DNA of 64,000 bases from Plantago elongata (GCA_036897095.1 JAYMSP010000073.1:27840-91839), one strand, 5' to 3'. Shown: positions 33,690 through 46,946, counted from the stretch's first letter. A program made the numbers and translations. Notes: generated by a model not told the origin, from the letters alone.

Positions 33690-35686
33690 ATGTCGTCTGT
33701 AAGTTTTTCTCTCTGTTTTCTGATCAATTTCTTGTAATGGATCATCATTGTTCTTGAATTTTTGCATGGATGTTTCATTTCTTGATGATTTGATGTTTTG
33801 ATTGTGTAATTTTGTTTCGTTTTTATCTGCTGCTATGGGAGAATTGTTAGAAAAGATTGGATGTTTTTGTTGATTTCAATAAACCCTACATTTGCAACCT
33901 TGAGATACGTGTATGCTGAGAAATTGTTTGAGGGTGCTGTTTAGTGCTGATGTTTTTCGATGATGATCGGAAATTTAAGCGAATGGTTATCGATTGCGAA
34001 ACGTTGATGGGTAGGCTAGGAACTAGCAGAGGTAACAGAACAGAATTGAGTCTAGTGCATTTAATTTCTAATCTGCCATATAGATTGTGAATTTGTGAGT
34101 CTTGGAACAGGAAAGAGTATTAATGTGAAACTTGACATGGATTTATCTGCAAAACTTACTATTTTAGCTAGTCAACATTTTGGTTGTTACCAGGGAGAAA
34201 CATGATTTTTATCGGTTGTTTGATAGTTATATAAATTCGTGTATAGAGTAACTAGGCCTCCAAGGATTATAAGTCTGTGGAGTCAATTTTACGTTTGAAT
34301 GTATGGAAATTCGAGTCACATTGAGACCAGGGGCGGAGCCAGAATTGAAGATGGCATGTGACTAAGTGGGTTTTAAACACATTTGGGGAAATTGAAGTTC
34401 AACTTGTGCTATGTTGCAAAAGGGGCAAACATATGGTGTGTTTTTTTTCTTCTTTTTTTGAGGGTGTGGCTATAGCAATAAGTAAGCACCGTGGCACAAA
34501 GCTACCTCCACCCCTGAGTGAGAATAAGCACAAGTGTTAGCATTGCCTGTGGGTTGAATGTCCGTACCTGCTACTGCTACCCTCTAGTTCAGTCCCTGAT
34601 TGATATTCTCCTGTTGTGAATTACAAAGTTACATGTAAGACAGCCAAAGAACCAGAACAAGTAGATGTATGTATATATATACACACACAAGGAGGCATAC
34701 TCAAAACACACTGACATGGGAATTTGAGATGATATACCAAGAGTAAGCTGAGTAAATTTGCTTTTTGTAGAGTTTCCTATCCACATTTAACCTTTAAGTA
34801 ATGTGTATATGTGGACCGTATACGCTTTCTCCTATCATTTATCCACTAGTTTGTTGCTTGTATTTTCTTGAGCTAGAACAATTTGATCTAGATTAAGGAT
34901 TAGCAGCTTTACGCAATGAAAGTTACATGTGTCTCTTGAGTAGACAATTTATAGAGTTGAAGATTGTCTTGATATGAGGTTTAGTATTCTCAATTACTGC
35001 AATATCCAGTTTTTACTTCGATTAGGCTCTTATACATGTAGCTGTTTACACTTTGAAATACTCAGGTGGTTTTCATGCAATATGTGGAGATTTTGTAGCT
35101 CTTATATGCCATTTTGAGACTCTTTATTAGTAGTTGTGTTTGAAGCTTGAACTCCATTTGTATATATGCTTCTGTCTTGTGCACAAGCATCAAAACAAAT
35201 TATCATGTGTTACACCATACCAAATTATGATTTTGCAATGCAGCATGAAAAGGGTCGGCCATTGCCGAAGTTTGGGGAATGGGACGTGAATAATCCAGCC
35301 TCGGCTGATGGATTTACAGTCATCTTTGCAAAGGCGAGGGATGAAAAGAAATCTACTGGCTCAGCTGGGGCTCCTCAGCCCCCTCCTAGAAGAGATACCG
35401 GTCCTCAACACCAACAATCTCCTGAAGAGCCCCAGAAGGTTTTCCCCTGTTTACCTATTCTATACTTTCATATTAAGGGAGTTTTTAATTGAGTTTAAAA
35501 CTATACGTATCTATTCTTGTTATGCTTATAAGGTGCATTTCTTAACTCTGGAACAAACAGTTTACTTCAGTCAGGAAAAGTATAAGCTGCTTAATTTATA
35601 GGAACATTACCTTGAAACTTAAGCATTATGCATTTTAAGTGAACTGCTTGTTATTTGTGCAGAAAACTTGGCTGTGCTGTTTCTGA
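33690..35686 (+). CDS. NOI-domain protein (RIN4 family, short form)
   Basis: Small membrane-tethered relatives of the immune regulator RIN4. Three exons join in frame to 75 residues: a 9-base first exon with ATG (33690-33698), 35244-35438, and a 24-base last exon (35663-35686). The NOI core starts at residue 8 with [20 protein letters not shown] and continues [16 protein letters not shown] contains the PxFGxW sequence cut by the Pseudomonas protease AvrRpt2 in RIN4 and NOI proteins. A Pro/Gln-rich linker leads to KTWLCCF at the C-terminus, where the cysteine pair is the expected acylation site that anchors the protein to the plasma membrane. The tiny end exons are easily missed by gene finders. 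Intron 1 (1.5 kb) contains a hAT-like MITE. Confidence 0.9.
34328..34516. mobile_element. hAT-like MITE in NOI intron 1
   Basis: Starts CAGGGGCGGAGCCAG and ends CTACCTCCACCCCTG, inverted repeats of the CAGGGGYGGAGC type. The flanking 8-mers ATTGAGAC and AGTGAGAA agree at six of eight positions, compatible with an aged 8-base target duplication. 189 bases, no ORF. Confidence 0.65.
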
Positions 35687-36184
35687 AGAGTTGATAAATA
35701 TAAAAGGTTCAGTGTGGCAGATTCCGCAATGAAGTTGAGGGGCGACAGATGGCTGTAAAACTTTACTGTTTCTGTAGTTATATGATAAACAAGTTCTTCG
35801 AATTTCTATACTTGTCCTAAATACATTTGGCGGAAATGGAATTGTGAAAAGAGATTAAACTTCATGCTTGTTTTTGTCAACAACTCTTGTGGTCCGTATG
35901 ATAAAATGTTGCTGGTTCTCCTCACTCCCTCTGTATTTTAATTCGAAATCTTGAAATTGTAATACTTCTATAAACCAGGTCTACTAGATCTTGTAATGCG
36001 AATGTTATGACAGTCACAATTGCATTACATCATATGCAAATCATATGGGGAACAAAGATAAGAACATTGCATTAGAAAAACCAAATCAAGCAAACTAAAA
36101 CAGAACTAACATCCACAAATCAACAACACAAAACTACCGAAAGTCTGAGACAAGTACTATATAATCCCTAGAACAGAAAACATT
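35687..36184. other. 3' UTRs of the convergent NOI and ENODL genes
   Basis: About 500 bases between two convergent genes. No ORF or repeat stands out. Confidence 0.5.
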
Positions 36185-36855
36185 TCAATGATAGGAAACC
36201 AGAAAAGGAACCATGGCGAAGACTACTCCAAATGAAAGCAGTGCAGAATACTTGGAAGCATGAGAATTTCCACCAGAACTTGGTTGTCCACTTGCTTTCA
36301 AATCCGTATCCTGCTCGATAACCCAGATGATCATCTTCTGTCCCTTCTCACAGTGACCTGCTGTCCCACTTATGAAGTAGAAGAAGCCGGAGCGATCCAA
36401 GGTGTAGGTGGTGTCACCCGTGTTGGAAAAGTAGTTGGGTCGGGTTGAGTTGCACGATTTGTAGTTGGTTTTGTTCACTTCCATAACCGAATCCTTCTTG
36501 TACTTGAAACCTAAAACATGTACAGAGTTCACATAACGTTGTGTTAAGTAGAGGCATTGTGTTTTCGCAATGCGATACTTGTCGTACAAATATTGAATGT
36601 TCGAGACTCGAGTGTAAAAATAAATGTGTGTTAGATGAACATTCTAGTGTACTTACATATGACATCGCCAACTTTAAACCTCTTCTTGGAGGCCCATTCG
36701 TTGTACTGTTTGGTATTGTTGGTGGGAGGAACGACCCAGCCAACCCGCTCGCCAACTTGGAATTCTACGCAAGATACGCAGTGAAGAAAGCACAAAATCA
36801 CAGCAACAACAAGCAAGGATCGTGCTTTAGCCGAAATCAAGGATTGAGACGCCAT
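36185..36855 (-). CDS. Early nodulin-like protein (phytocyanin-like, GPI-anchored)
   Basis: Cell-surface arabinogalactan-type protein with a plastocyanin-like fold. Two exons (36855-36657 and 36510-36185) join to 174 residues; the intron falls inside the ICFKY codons, the usual place in this family. Signal peptide at 1-29, then VEFQVGERVGWVVP, YNEWASKKRFKVGD and CFKYKKDSVMEVN, then a Cys pair (YKSCN and AGHCEKGQKM) that should form the disulfide. The first copper-binding histidine is replaced by Asn (YNEWA) and the blue-copper Cys-His-Met set is incomplete, so no copper binding is expected, as in other ENODLs. A Ser/Gly/Pro linker and a hydrophobic C-terminus (LLSFGVVFAMVPFLVSY) indicate a GPI-anchor signal. 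Confidence 0.9.
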
Positions 36856-37760
36856 TTTTGAATGCTAGAATTCGGATTAGTTCTGTGTTAATTTAGACAA
36901 GTGATTATGATAGTAGTTTGATTGTGAGATAAATGAAGTTAATCAGTTATATGTAGCGGACTAAGAGGTAATTGGGCGCTAAGCATCAACTCAACGTCTT
37001 TGCTTTCGTGGTTTAGTGGGCACTAACGGTTATGATCACAGCTTCATTTCTCTTGGGTAATTTATCCAAGAAGCCCCGACTATATGAATAATTAGGCATA
37101 CACCCGCAATATTTAGTAATATCACATATCGGCCCTGCTGTTATAAGTTGAACTTACTCCTAATAGGTTTAAGATCCAGTGTTAGTATAAAACTAGTCCA
37201 ATTTAAAGATGAATGATTTATACATATAAACTTCTGCACTGTTACAAGAATTGTTGAATCCATATCCAAAGCATAAGATATGCAAGTAAACCTAATAAAA
37301 TATATAATGTTATGCTGACCTATAAAAGGATAAAGATATATAATCCGTCGAGCCATATATATTCAAATAAATCCAAATGTCATTACAAAATTTAATTTCA
37401 TGCATGCCTCGAATATACATCACAGTTTCGCACTGTTGTACAAAGTACACAAATATGTACCTAGCATTTTTGTTTTAGTGGGAAATGTATTTATGGTCAT
37501 TGTGCGCTCTCATTCTAGAGGAGATGACGAACGGAACAAGTTTATCATTTTGAACATTCTCCCTCCGTCCCGATTTAAAAGCCTCTTTTTCTATTTTGAA
37601 TTGTTCTGATTTGAAAGTTCGACTTCTTTAAATAGAAAATCTTTTTCATAATTTATTTACTATTTCTCCTACTTTATCCAATCACATTCATAATTTATTA
37701 CCTTCTTTAATTAGAATCTATTGTAAAGAAAAGGTTAAAAAACAAGAGCAATTCCATCTC

Positions 37761-37820
37761 AAATTGAAAGTGACATTTAACTTTATCGTCAAATTGAAAG
37801 TGACATTTAACTTTATCGTC
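37761..37820. repeat. Exact 30-bp tandem duplication
   Basis: AAATTGAAAGTGACATTTAA followed by CTTTATCGTC occurs twice in direct succession without a mismatch, which suggests a recent slippage or repair event. Confidence 0.9.
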
Positions 37821-38909
37821 TGTATTTTTTTATATTTATCCAAAATTTGAATATGTACGATTTACTCATAATGTCTAAATACAATTAAATTTATTATATT
37901 TATTAGAAAGCAATTCAAATTGAAAAAATTAATTTAAAATATTCTTTTGATAAATAAATATACAATTTAAATTGAATTTTTCTAATCCAAATTAACTTTA
38001 AATCAGTTGTTTTTACAATTTGACATCTTAAAGTTGAACATGATGGAGTGGCTACTACTAATTTGGTGGACCATAAATACATTTCGAATATTGAATTTGA
38101 AATTTGAGCAATCAAAGTTTATGCTTTAATTTTTGTGCTTAAGATGAATATTGGAGACGGTATTATGGGTGACCTAATGGATTGAAAGGGTTGGCAATGG
38201 GCCAATGTTAAATAACTTAATTAGAGTACGTTGATCTACTTCAACAAACTCATTGTGGATGATATATATACCTTCAAATTTTCCAACTGCCCATACATTT
38301 TTTTCAAGTTCCAACCAATAATGCTCAATTCCTTCACACATTACATTTCATAAATGTTGCCCAACTGTTTCCTTCTCGCCACCCAATTATTATACTCATC
38401 AATGCTTATGTTAATGTTTTTTATTTGGACTTGGACATCATGAACTCGTAATAATGACTGGGTAATAGTTGCAACAAAATTTCCAAGAAGAAGTCCCGGT
38501 TTGTCATATTATTGTAGCGGTCATTTCCTCACTCAAATCGAACATTTTATATATAAAAAATTTAATTTTAATTGGAAAAGACTATTCAAATTCTATCTCA
38601 ATCGATCTTTAATTTGCATTTCATTTTCATCTAGTAAGCAATGTCCCCTCCTTGTAAAACTATACACTCAATTTTATTATGGCAATAAGCTAATAATTAT
38701 ATCAACTAATCAGTCACTACTCACTTGTCCCTTTATCAAAACACCTTATCACCCATTCTATAAGTACATTTTATCACATTAACGTAGATAAAGAAGCCGA
38801 TTATATAATTTAAATTTGAGTTCGACTTGAACACCTTAAATCTTTCAATAAAATAGACTCGTGTAACAATCAACTTAAAATCCTATTTTTATATATATGT
38901 TAATTTAGG

Positions 38910-39100
38910 TTGTATTATCTTCAACTGAAATTTACAGAACTGAACTGCATTGAATTGAATATAACTGAACTGAACTGAACTGAATTTAAATGAACTGGAT
39001 TTAATTGAACTGAAATAAATTGAATTTAACCGAACTGAATTGAACTTAAATAAAATATAAATTATAACTAAATCGAACTGAACTAAATTGAATTATACTG
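38910..39100 (+). repeat. GAACTGAACT-core repeat, copy 1
   Basis: Begins TTGTATTATCTTCAACTGAA, then many GAACTGAACT/GAATTGAA variants, and fades near 39100. It shares the start and core with 46330-46435 and, in inverted core orientation, with 55402-55530. Confidence 0.6.
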
Positions 39101-39243
39101 ATTACACCTTTTTACACGAAATCTAAATAATGTGTGAGAAGTTACGTTAGTTACAAGAAAGTAGGAAAAAGGAAACGAAAAAGAAAAAAAAATGAAAATG
39201 CAATTGGGTCTTTCTCTCTGACTTTCACATCAGCACAGCTTGA

Positions 39244-39251
39244 TATATATA
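39244..39251 (+). promoter_or_regulatory. TATA box of the KCR gene
   Basis: TATATATA about 75-80 bases upstream of the ATG at 39324. Confidence 0.5.
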
Positions 39252-39323
39252 CTTCACTTCTCAACTCCATTTTTTCAAGAAAAACACTCTTTTCTTTTTC
39301 TCAGATTTAACAAGAGTCCAGTT

Positions 39324-41973
39324 ATGGCAGATTGCATCTCAGAGCAGCTAAAATCGCAACCCACATACCTCCTTATCCTCCTCTCTCTCGGCACTATCTC
39401 TCTCCTCAAGCTCTCCTTCTCCATTCTCCACTTCATCTACGTCAATTTCCTCCGACCCGGCAAAAACCTCAAGAAACAATACGGGTCATGGGCCGTTGTA
39501 ACCGGACCCACTGACGGAATTGGCAAAGCCTTCGCCTTCCAGCTCGCCAAAAAGGGTCTCAATCTAGTCTTAGTGGGCCGTAACCCGGATAAGCTAGCTG
39601 AAGTATCCGAGTCCATCAAATCCAAATCCGGGTCGACCCAGATCAAGACTGTGGTGGTGGATTTTTCAGGTGATGATTTGGATGGTGGGGTTTTGAGGAT
39701 TAAGGAGGCGATTAGTGGGTTGGATGTTGGGGTTTTGATTAATAATGTTGGAGTTTCGTATCCTTATGCTAGGTTCTTTCATGAGGTGGATGAGAAGCTT
39801 TTGAGTGATTTACTTCAGGTTAATGTTCAAGGTAAGTAAAGATTGGATTTAATTCTAACTGAAGTAGCTTAATTTTATTTGTAGTGTTAAAAGGTCTTAA
39901 CTGTTATGGTGTTGAAGTAAATTGATTCGTTTTATAGTGTCTTGAGTGATTTGATTCAGGTCAGTGTTGAAGGTAAAGATTGGTTTTTTAGGTCCAAGTG
40001 AAGTAGATTGATTGTTTCTAGTGTTAAAAGCTCTTAAATTTTAAAAAATTGAAGTGATTTGATTCATTTCTGTAGTGTATTGAGTGATTGATTCGATTGC
40101 GTTGATTTTGATCAAATAGGAACGACAAAGGTTACGCAGGCAGTTTTACCAGGGATGGTGGAGAGGAAGAGAGGGGCGATAGTGAATATTGGTTCCGGTG
40201 CTGCCATTGTTATTCCTTCTGACCCGCTTTACTCTGTTTATGCTGCTTCTAAAGCGTGAGTGTTCTGTTTTTGCTTATTGTTACGATTTGCGTCATCTTT
40301 ATATGTTTATGTGAGATTTTAGTATAGAGGGTTGACATCATTTTTTATGTCTATGTGAGCTAATCGAATACGTGGTACATAGTGATTAGAATTGTCTTTA
40401 TGTGACCTGATTTATTGCTGCTATTTAGTTGATCTGGTTGGGGATTTTGTTGTACGTGGTGGTTGGATTTAGTTTATTGAGTTAGAGTATGGGTCATGGA
40501 ATAAAGTTTGTTTTTGAGCTATGTAATGAAAAGGTAAAGCAAGATGAGTTTAGGTTAGTTACATAGGGATATTTTGAGCAAGCTTCTTGATATACAGTTG
40601 CGTTTAGCCTTTCGACATGGATTAAAGGGTGTTTGTCACTTACTCAAAAGTGACAATTGCTACTTCTACAATCTCTATATAGTGGAATAATGAAAGGGAT
40701 TCGGCATGAGCACTTTAACCAAAGAATGTAGGTCATTGCTAAATAAACAGAGCATTACTTTGAGTCGAGGAAAAAATAAAAAGAATCCTGATATGACATA
40801 TGATTAGATTTAGTAGTGATTCTGCGAAGATATTTGAGTCGTTCACATGAATTATAGGCCACTTGTCTAGATTCGACGATACTATAAAGGCGCACTTTTG
40901 AGGGGTTATTTAAGCCTCCTATAAAGGTTTGTTGTGTCCGTTATTGGCTTTTGTTGAAAGCATAATAAACAGAAATCAGAGAAACGAATCATGAGGTGCT
41001 TAATAGGAGATTGTTAAAATGCTTTCAAAAGCCCAAACAAATATAATGCTAATTGTTCGAATTCATCCAGAGACAGGAAAGAAATAGTTATTCATGAGCT
41101 CGAACATTTGCTTGGTTATTTTTTAATCATGATATTTTCTTTTTCACTTGCTTGAGTGAGATTTAGAGGAACCCCCTGCAGCTTTATTTTGTTGAGTGAA
41201 ATACTAACCAGTCTGTTTCACATTCCAGATACATTGATCAGTTCTCAAGATGCCTTTATGTGGAGTATAAAAAGAGTGGCATTGATGTGCAGTGCCAGGT
41301 AAATCGTCTCCTTCCAAACCCTTTTTTTTTTTTTGGTGATCAATACCATCAATTTTTGCACTACTTCGTTGTCTTCATATCACCATAGATTTATTTCGCT
41401 TCCTTTCAATCTTATAGGCTAATTAGAATCGTTATCCTACCTCTGTAAAGTACTTGCCGGTTAAATATATCATATATGATTACTCTATTTTGAGTGTAGT
41501 TTAGTAAAAAAATAAAATGAAATTAATAAATTGTGCTTCGGGAATTCTCTCTCAGTACATCCTCTTTTATCAGATTATGTAATCCTGGAGGATAAATCAG
41601 AAGATGAAAGCAAAAGCATGGATAATTGTGCGTTCTGATTTCTGAAATAATATACCGAAAGACTTCCGAAAATTTAAAGCTTCATGTCGAAGCTGACCTA
41701 AGCAAATTTTTTATGCAGGTACCTTTGTACGTTGCAACAAAGATGGCATCAATTAGAAGATCCTCGTTCTTTGTTCCATCAACAGATGGCTATGCTCGTG
41801 CTGCTCTACGTTGGATAGGCTATGAACCTCGATGCACTCCCTACTGGCCTCATTCCCTTCTGTGGGCTTTAATTTCTTTGTTGCCCGAGTCAGCAGTCGA
41901 TGCCTGGCGTCTCAAGTTCTGTCTTGCGATTAGGAAGAAAGGACAACGTAAGGATTCCAGGAAAACGGAATAG
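39324..41973 (+). CDS. KCR1: Very-long-chain 3-oxoacyl-CoA reductase (KCR1-like)
   Basis: Catalyses the NADPH-dependent reduction of 3-ketoacyl-CoA, the second step of very-long-chain fatty acid elongation in the ER, feeding waxes, sphingolipids and suberin. Four exons (39324-39831, 40120-40255, 41229-41298, 41719-41973) join to 322 residues, close to the usual plant length. An N-terminal membrane anchor lies at about 16-42. The SDR cofactor site is TGPTDGIG (60-67), with NNVG at 140-143. The catalytic set is complete: Ser195 in NIGSGAA and Tyr210-x3-Lys214 in YAASK. A second hydrophobic stretch ([15 protein letters not shown]) precedes a basic tail. The upstream in-frame ATG at 39240 lies before the TATA box and is not used. 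Confidence 0.94.
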
Positions 41974-42485
41974 AGTTATGTACCCTATTATCTCCCATAC
42001 CCTTTTGAGTTAGAAGTTGCACTATGGAAGCTTAAGTGATTTGAGAAATTAAATGTAAGACTGCCTAAATCTTCCATTGTCAAATATTTATTGTACTTAT
42101 TTGTTCACAAAGGCTGTACCATGTTCTAAGAGAAGCTTAAGATTTGCATATACCTTTTCCCAACTTTCCTGTCTTAAAATCTCAGTGTGAAGCTGTTACA
42201 ACAGATACTGAAATACTTTGTTTCTTCAAAAATCCGAAACATATCCCAAAATCGAGGATTAATCTTTGGGTTTTTCTCGTCTAGAATACCAGTACAGATT
42301 ATAGAACTAGAAATCGATTAAATAAAATTTTCATCAGTTATGTAACTGGAGTATCAATTACTACTAACTGTGAAAATTCACCCAAAAAAATAGAAACTAA
42401 GAACTAGGGCTTTTACCTGAATACAAGACAAGACCAACAACTAGACATACTGTGCAATTGCCTTTATCTGATTTCTACACCTCTC
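41974..42485. other. 3' UTRs of convergent KCR and At3g27390-like genes
   Basis: About 510 bases between two convergent stops. Contains only UTR-like AT-rich DNA. Confidence 0.5.
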
Positions 42486-45400
42486 TCATGACTCATCCAC
42501 TTCAGTTTGAGCTTCTTGATCAGAACTTTGGTTGTTAGTTTTGCTTTTCGAAGGCTGCCTCTTGCTGAATATGCGAACGAACATACTCTTCGATCTTGAT
42601 GTTGCATGCAGATCACCAGGTTCCGTGCCATGACTACTTTCCTTGTCCAAGTGTTCCAACATCTTCCTTGTGCTACACTCAAATCGACGTCTCACTGTTG
42701 GATATCTTGATATCGACTTCATGATCCCTTGAAGCCTTCGAGCTAATGCATCAAGCTCTGCTCGTCTAACCTCAGATTCAGGTGCTGAACCAATTTTTGG
42801 ATCCTTCAACCTATCAGGCGAACCAGTCAATACAACCAACACTCCGAGGTAATCCTCTTCTGTCTCAGAGAGTTTAGCGGCTTTGATCTGTTCTTTTATG
42901 ATCAAGAGCGGGTGAAGAAACCAATCATAGTATGTATCCTTTGGCCTATTTGAAGTAGTTATTTCAACATTGTTGACTGCATAAAGATACAAAAAATGAT
43001 GTAAACAAAAGACATTTGAAGAATAAAGCAGGAAATGAACAAGTGTGAAGAAGATGAACTTACTTAGCACTAAACCAATCGAATTATCTCTAATCGAACG
43101 TTGTATCATCTGAAGAAGGCAAAAGGCAGGTAAACCTGTGGTTAACACTCTGCAACTGCTTTTGTTGGACTTGGTATCTTCAATATCTTTTCGGGTAATA
43201 ATTCCTTTTAACGACAAAAGGTCACCGTGGCGTTGGCACTCCTTGAACAAGCCATCAATCAACTGATGATCATGTGTCAAGGATGATTAGCAATTCTATA
43301 CATGAAAAAGTTTTAACAAATCACAGAACAAAAGGCGTACCGCATACCTCTAGAGGTTTCAGATCAAGTCTTGTTCCAATGAGTGAACCTGTGCGAGCTG
43401 GTGGAGTTTTAGATGAGCCTTCAGATGGAAGGGATGTCGTATGGGAAAAGGTTCGTGATGGTCCCGTCTTACTGTAAATCGGTCTGAGAGAAGGAGACAA
43501 ATAGTTTAGGTCGTAAGTTTTCTGCTAGGATCCTGATATGTGAAAGAGACCGAACCTTGGGAAGCAGGACCCTTCGCGCATGTCCAGAACATCGTTGCTA
43601 TATTCGTCATATTTGGACAGTGAAGCAACAATATAGCAAAGTCCAAACCAGAAAGAGCTCTCCTACACACAAATGCCAGTTGTTAGGTTTTAGATCAGCT
43701 AGCTTATAACTTACTACTCATTAGACGAACGTGAAATAAGCCGATTTAGTTGATAAGGTGATGTTAAACAGACACTTTGGTCTACAGTGGTACGAGAACA
43801 TAATTAACCTTGCATTTCTGCTATGAATTATTTCCTAGCCATGGCCTTCAGTACATCACTGGCTGAACAACTTACCTTAGATGGCAGAAGCAAGGATGGC
43901 ACAAATAAACAATGTAGTTCCTAGTTCGACTAGATTTAGGCCATTTTTCATGATGAGAGATAAGCGATTAACCAACCTGATAGTCGATTTAGGCCATTTT
44001 TCATGATGAGAGATAAGGCGATTAACCAACCTGATATACTATCACAGCTGCATAAGCACCTAAGAAGAAGCTTGACAGGATGGATGCTAATACCGCTCCT
44101 ACAACAGCCAACGGCCAGAGCAGAATTGCAAGACCGGCAAATGGCACACATATGGTTTCCAAGAATGGCCCCTCGCGACCTATACAATCCTGGAGCAAGC
44201 GACGCCATCCCTTGAAAAGCATGCAAGGGCTCTTATACAGGGCAATAACCAAGATCACAGGAAAGTCGACGAGTGAACCCATTATTCCAGCAATAACAGC
44301 AAGTGGAACATAAACTAAACTGAGATAGTGAACCAAGTTAGAAGGAATTGATATCATATCCATAATAGTACCAGAAAGTAAAAAAACAGACCTGATTTCG
44401 TAGTACTTTCCTTCTGGTGGTCCATGACACTGCACATCATCCATAATCGAGAAATATGAATGGTAACAAACATCGCGAAAATCCCTGACAATAGTCAAAC
44501 TTCGTTTGACACTGTCCCAAGTTCCATCCTGTAACAATTTCAGCATGTAAAAACAACAGAGATAGAGAGCATAAGATGTATGTATATACATACACACACG
44601 GTAGAGTCACATACGCAAATACAGTGATAGAATTTATCTGTCTTTCCTTCATCAATTGCCTCGAAAGTGGCAAAGATCGGTCCAAGAAGGCCATATGCTG
44701 CCCCAGCTAAAGCAGCACTGATTATCCCACAGGGTAGCCATGAAACTAAAATTGTCGCAATAACTGGACAAAGAATGAGTTTCAAAACTGGACCAAATTG
44801 CTTCGCGCTGTCATTGCAGTGAATAAGTTGGCATCAATCAGTTCAAGAAAGTAGATCAATGTGATGAGGGAACAACAGTCACTACTCATCACGAAAGCAC
44901 AAAGATTCAAGAACTTACCTCAAAACGCAGTAATACGTATAAACAAAGTGTATAGGCCAAAGACCAAGTATTATCCCAGAGATTCCGATAAACATTATGA
45001 GAAATATCACTGGGAGCATAATGATACCTGAACGGATGGCAACGATTTCATCAGATGTTTGTCAGGAACACTGATAAAAATTATGAAGAATAATATGCAG
45101 TTGTCAGTGTTGTCACAACTCACATACTCACATTACTGACAAAAGCTACATGAACTATTGTTTGAGCTTGTTTGGCTCAGGTTTCATGACAAGCATATCA
45201 TTCATGTACAGTAGAAACACGCGATAACATAAACGAAGAACAATAACCACTCATATGGTATATATACCATTTTTACAAGTTCAGGATAGGTGAGTCATAT
45301 GATCCAAAATGATAACAAGTTGGTTATCAGCTCATTGAGTCCTAATCTTTAACGTGCGAATTCATTTTATTGCCTAAAACGGAGAGTAGTAGAAATCAAT

Positions 45401-45841
45401 GGCCATCTACCTTACAGAGGCCTTACGAGGGAAAGATGACGCCTAGTATTAGAGATTGAATAGTTTCATTAATGACCCTTAAGATGGCCTTAGAGAAGCA
45501 TTTAAGGATCTCAAGCTCAACATCAACCACTTGTATAGAAAGAATCTACAATAGAATCTATAACAAGATTGGAATCAGAGAATTTTAAGTGTGGAGAGGC
45601 CATTAATCTGACTAACTTATCCAAACAAGATACACCAAGACTTTAAACTACTAATTGTATGGAGTATGTTGGAAGATACTAGACATCTAGATGAGAGATA
45701 CATGTCTAAGAAAGATTACAAGAAAGTAGATGGGTGCAGCTAGTGACCTTTAAAGAAGCCAAGAATGAGAAGGGCAATGAAGAAAGGCAAGAAACAGATG
45801 AAATCCCATAGAGAAAGCCAAAATCCCCTTGGAGGTTCCAT
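42486..45841 (-). CDS. Uncharacterised multi-pass membrane protein, At3g27390 family
   Basis: Nine exons on the minus strand (45841-45748, 45027-44919, 44807-44615, 44528-44392, 44319-44031, 43662-43556, 43483-43348, 43262-43064, 42976-42486) join in frame to 584 residues, about the family length. The start MEPPRGFWLSLWDFICFLPF matches the family opening. About six to eight hydrophobic segments fill the first 275 residues, with the conserved GAAYGLLGPIFATFEAIDEG, DGTWDSVKRS, DFRDVCYHSYFSIMDD and GREGPFLETICVPFAGLAIL stretches between them. The C-terminal half is soluble: a Ser/Thr-rich linker, then a region ending in a basic, Ser/Gln-rich tail. The biochemical function is unknown. A 53-base tandem duplication covers the end of exon 5 and its donor. 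Confidence 0.9.
43933..44037. repeat. 53-bp tandem duplication covering an exon end and splice donor
   Basis: GATTTAGGCCATTTTTCATG to ACCAACCTGATA occurs at 43933-43983 and again at 43986-44037, differing by one G. On the minus strand each copy contains TATCAG/GTTGGTTAATCG, the exon 5 donor of the At3g27390-like gene. Confidence 0.9.
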
Positions 45842-46329
45842 TGTTCTTGGATGTTAACTCAACTAACTAACACATAACTAGAAATATAGTCCCTCTCAAC
45901 TCAAATGAACAATATGAAACACAAAAAAAAGGAAAGAAGGACAAGGTGTATAATGTAGATGGCTCTTCCTGAACCCCACTGTTTGTCAGAAATAGACGGA
46001 AAAAATGTGTCTTGTGTATAAAAGACAGAATCCCAAGGGTGTCTTTTGTCAGGATTCAGTAAGCAATAAAAACATAAAAATTCTGGAACTAGAAGAAGAA
46101 GATATTTGGTTTTTGTTGTTGTTCAGGATGAGATTTTAGAAGCAGGAACCACTTCACTCTATTCTCTTAGATCAATATACTACACTATGTTATAAGCTAC
46201 TGCTGCCAGTCTGCCAATGGAAAATGTTTTAGATAGCGAACAACATGTTCAGGCACGTACAACACTAGTAATGTGTCAAACACCATAAGTGTGGAGCAAC
46301 AAAATAGTAATTGTAGCACAATATTAGAC

Positions 46330-46435
46330 TATGTTATCTTCAATTAAAATTTATCGAACTGAACTAATTAACAGAAGTATAGTATAAATTATAAATTGAA
46401 CCGAATTGAATTTAGTGATTTTAAATTGACTCCGT
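46330..46435 (+). repeat. GAACTGAACT-core repeat, copy 2
   Basis: Begins TATGTTATCTTCAATTAAAA, then CGAACTGAACTAATT and GAACCGAATTGAATTT. It matches the head and core of the 38910-39100 copy; the right end is decayed. Confidence 0.5.
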
Positions 46436-46946
46436 CAGTTCAAATTGATTTTTTGTATTATTTTTAAATATAAAAATGTAATTCAAATTAAAATAACTCA
46501 ATTCAAATTATGATAAATATAATATATGTGTTTAGGAGTATTATACTAAATTAAGTGAAATAAAGTAATTAACCCGATGATTTCATGTTTTTCCGCGTAA
46601 TAGCAACAAAAATAGTCTGTAAAACTAAACCAATCACGTGAGATGTCGTAGGTTTTATTGTTGGGCGGTTGAAAATATTCACATTTAATCACCCAAAAAA
46701 CATTGAATTGAATCCAACAGGAACAGCACTACTACAAAGGACACGTGCTTTTTGTCTTGATTTTGCAATTTTTGAGCTATAACTTTTGGTTCTAAATTGT
46801 TTGGTCATATACGGGAAGAATCAACAATTCGCAATTGCCTGATCTTGGCAGGATTGTTCAAACAGGTTAATTCACATCCAATTTTAGTCGATGTGATAAC
46901 CTTAATTACTTATTTTGATCGAATATTGTTATTGTGACTTTGAAGT

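Larger units (their letters stand above)
36856..39323. other. Intergenic between ENODL and KCR genes, repeat-bearing
   Basis: 36856-37050 is the ENODL promoter side. 37558-37640 begins CTCCCTCCGTCCCG, a MITE terminus without a clear partner. An exact 30-base tandem doublet lies at 37761-37820, and a GAACTGAACT-rich repeat at 38910-39100. The last 200 bases hold the KCR promoter. No gene recognised. Confidence 0.5.
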
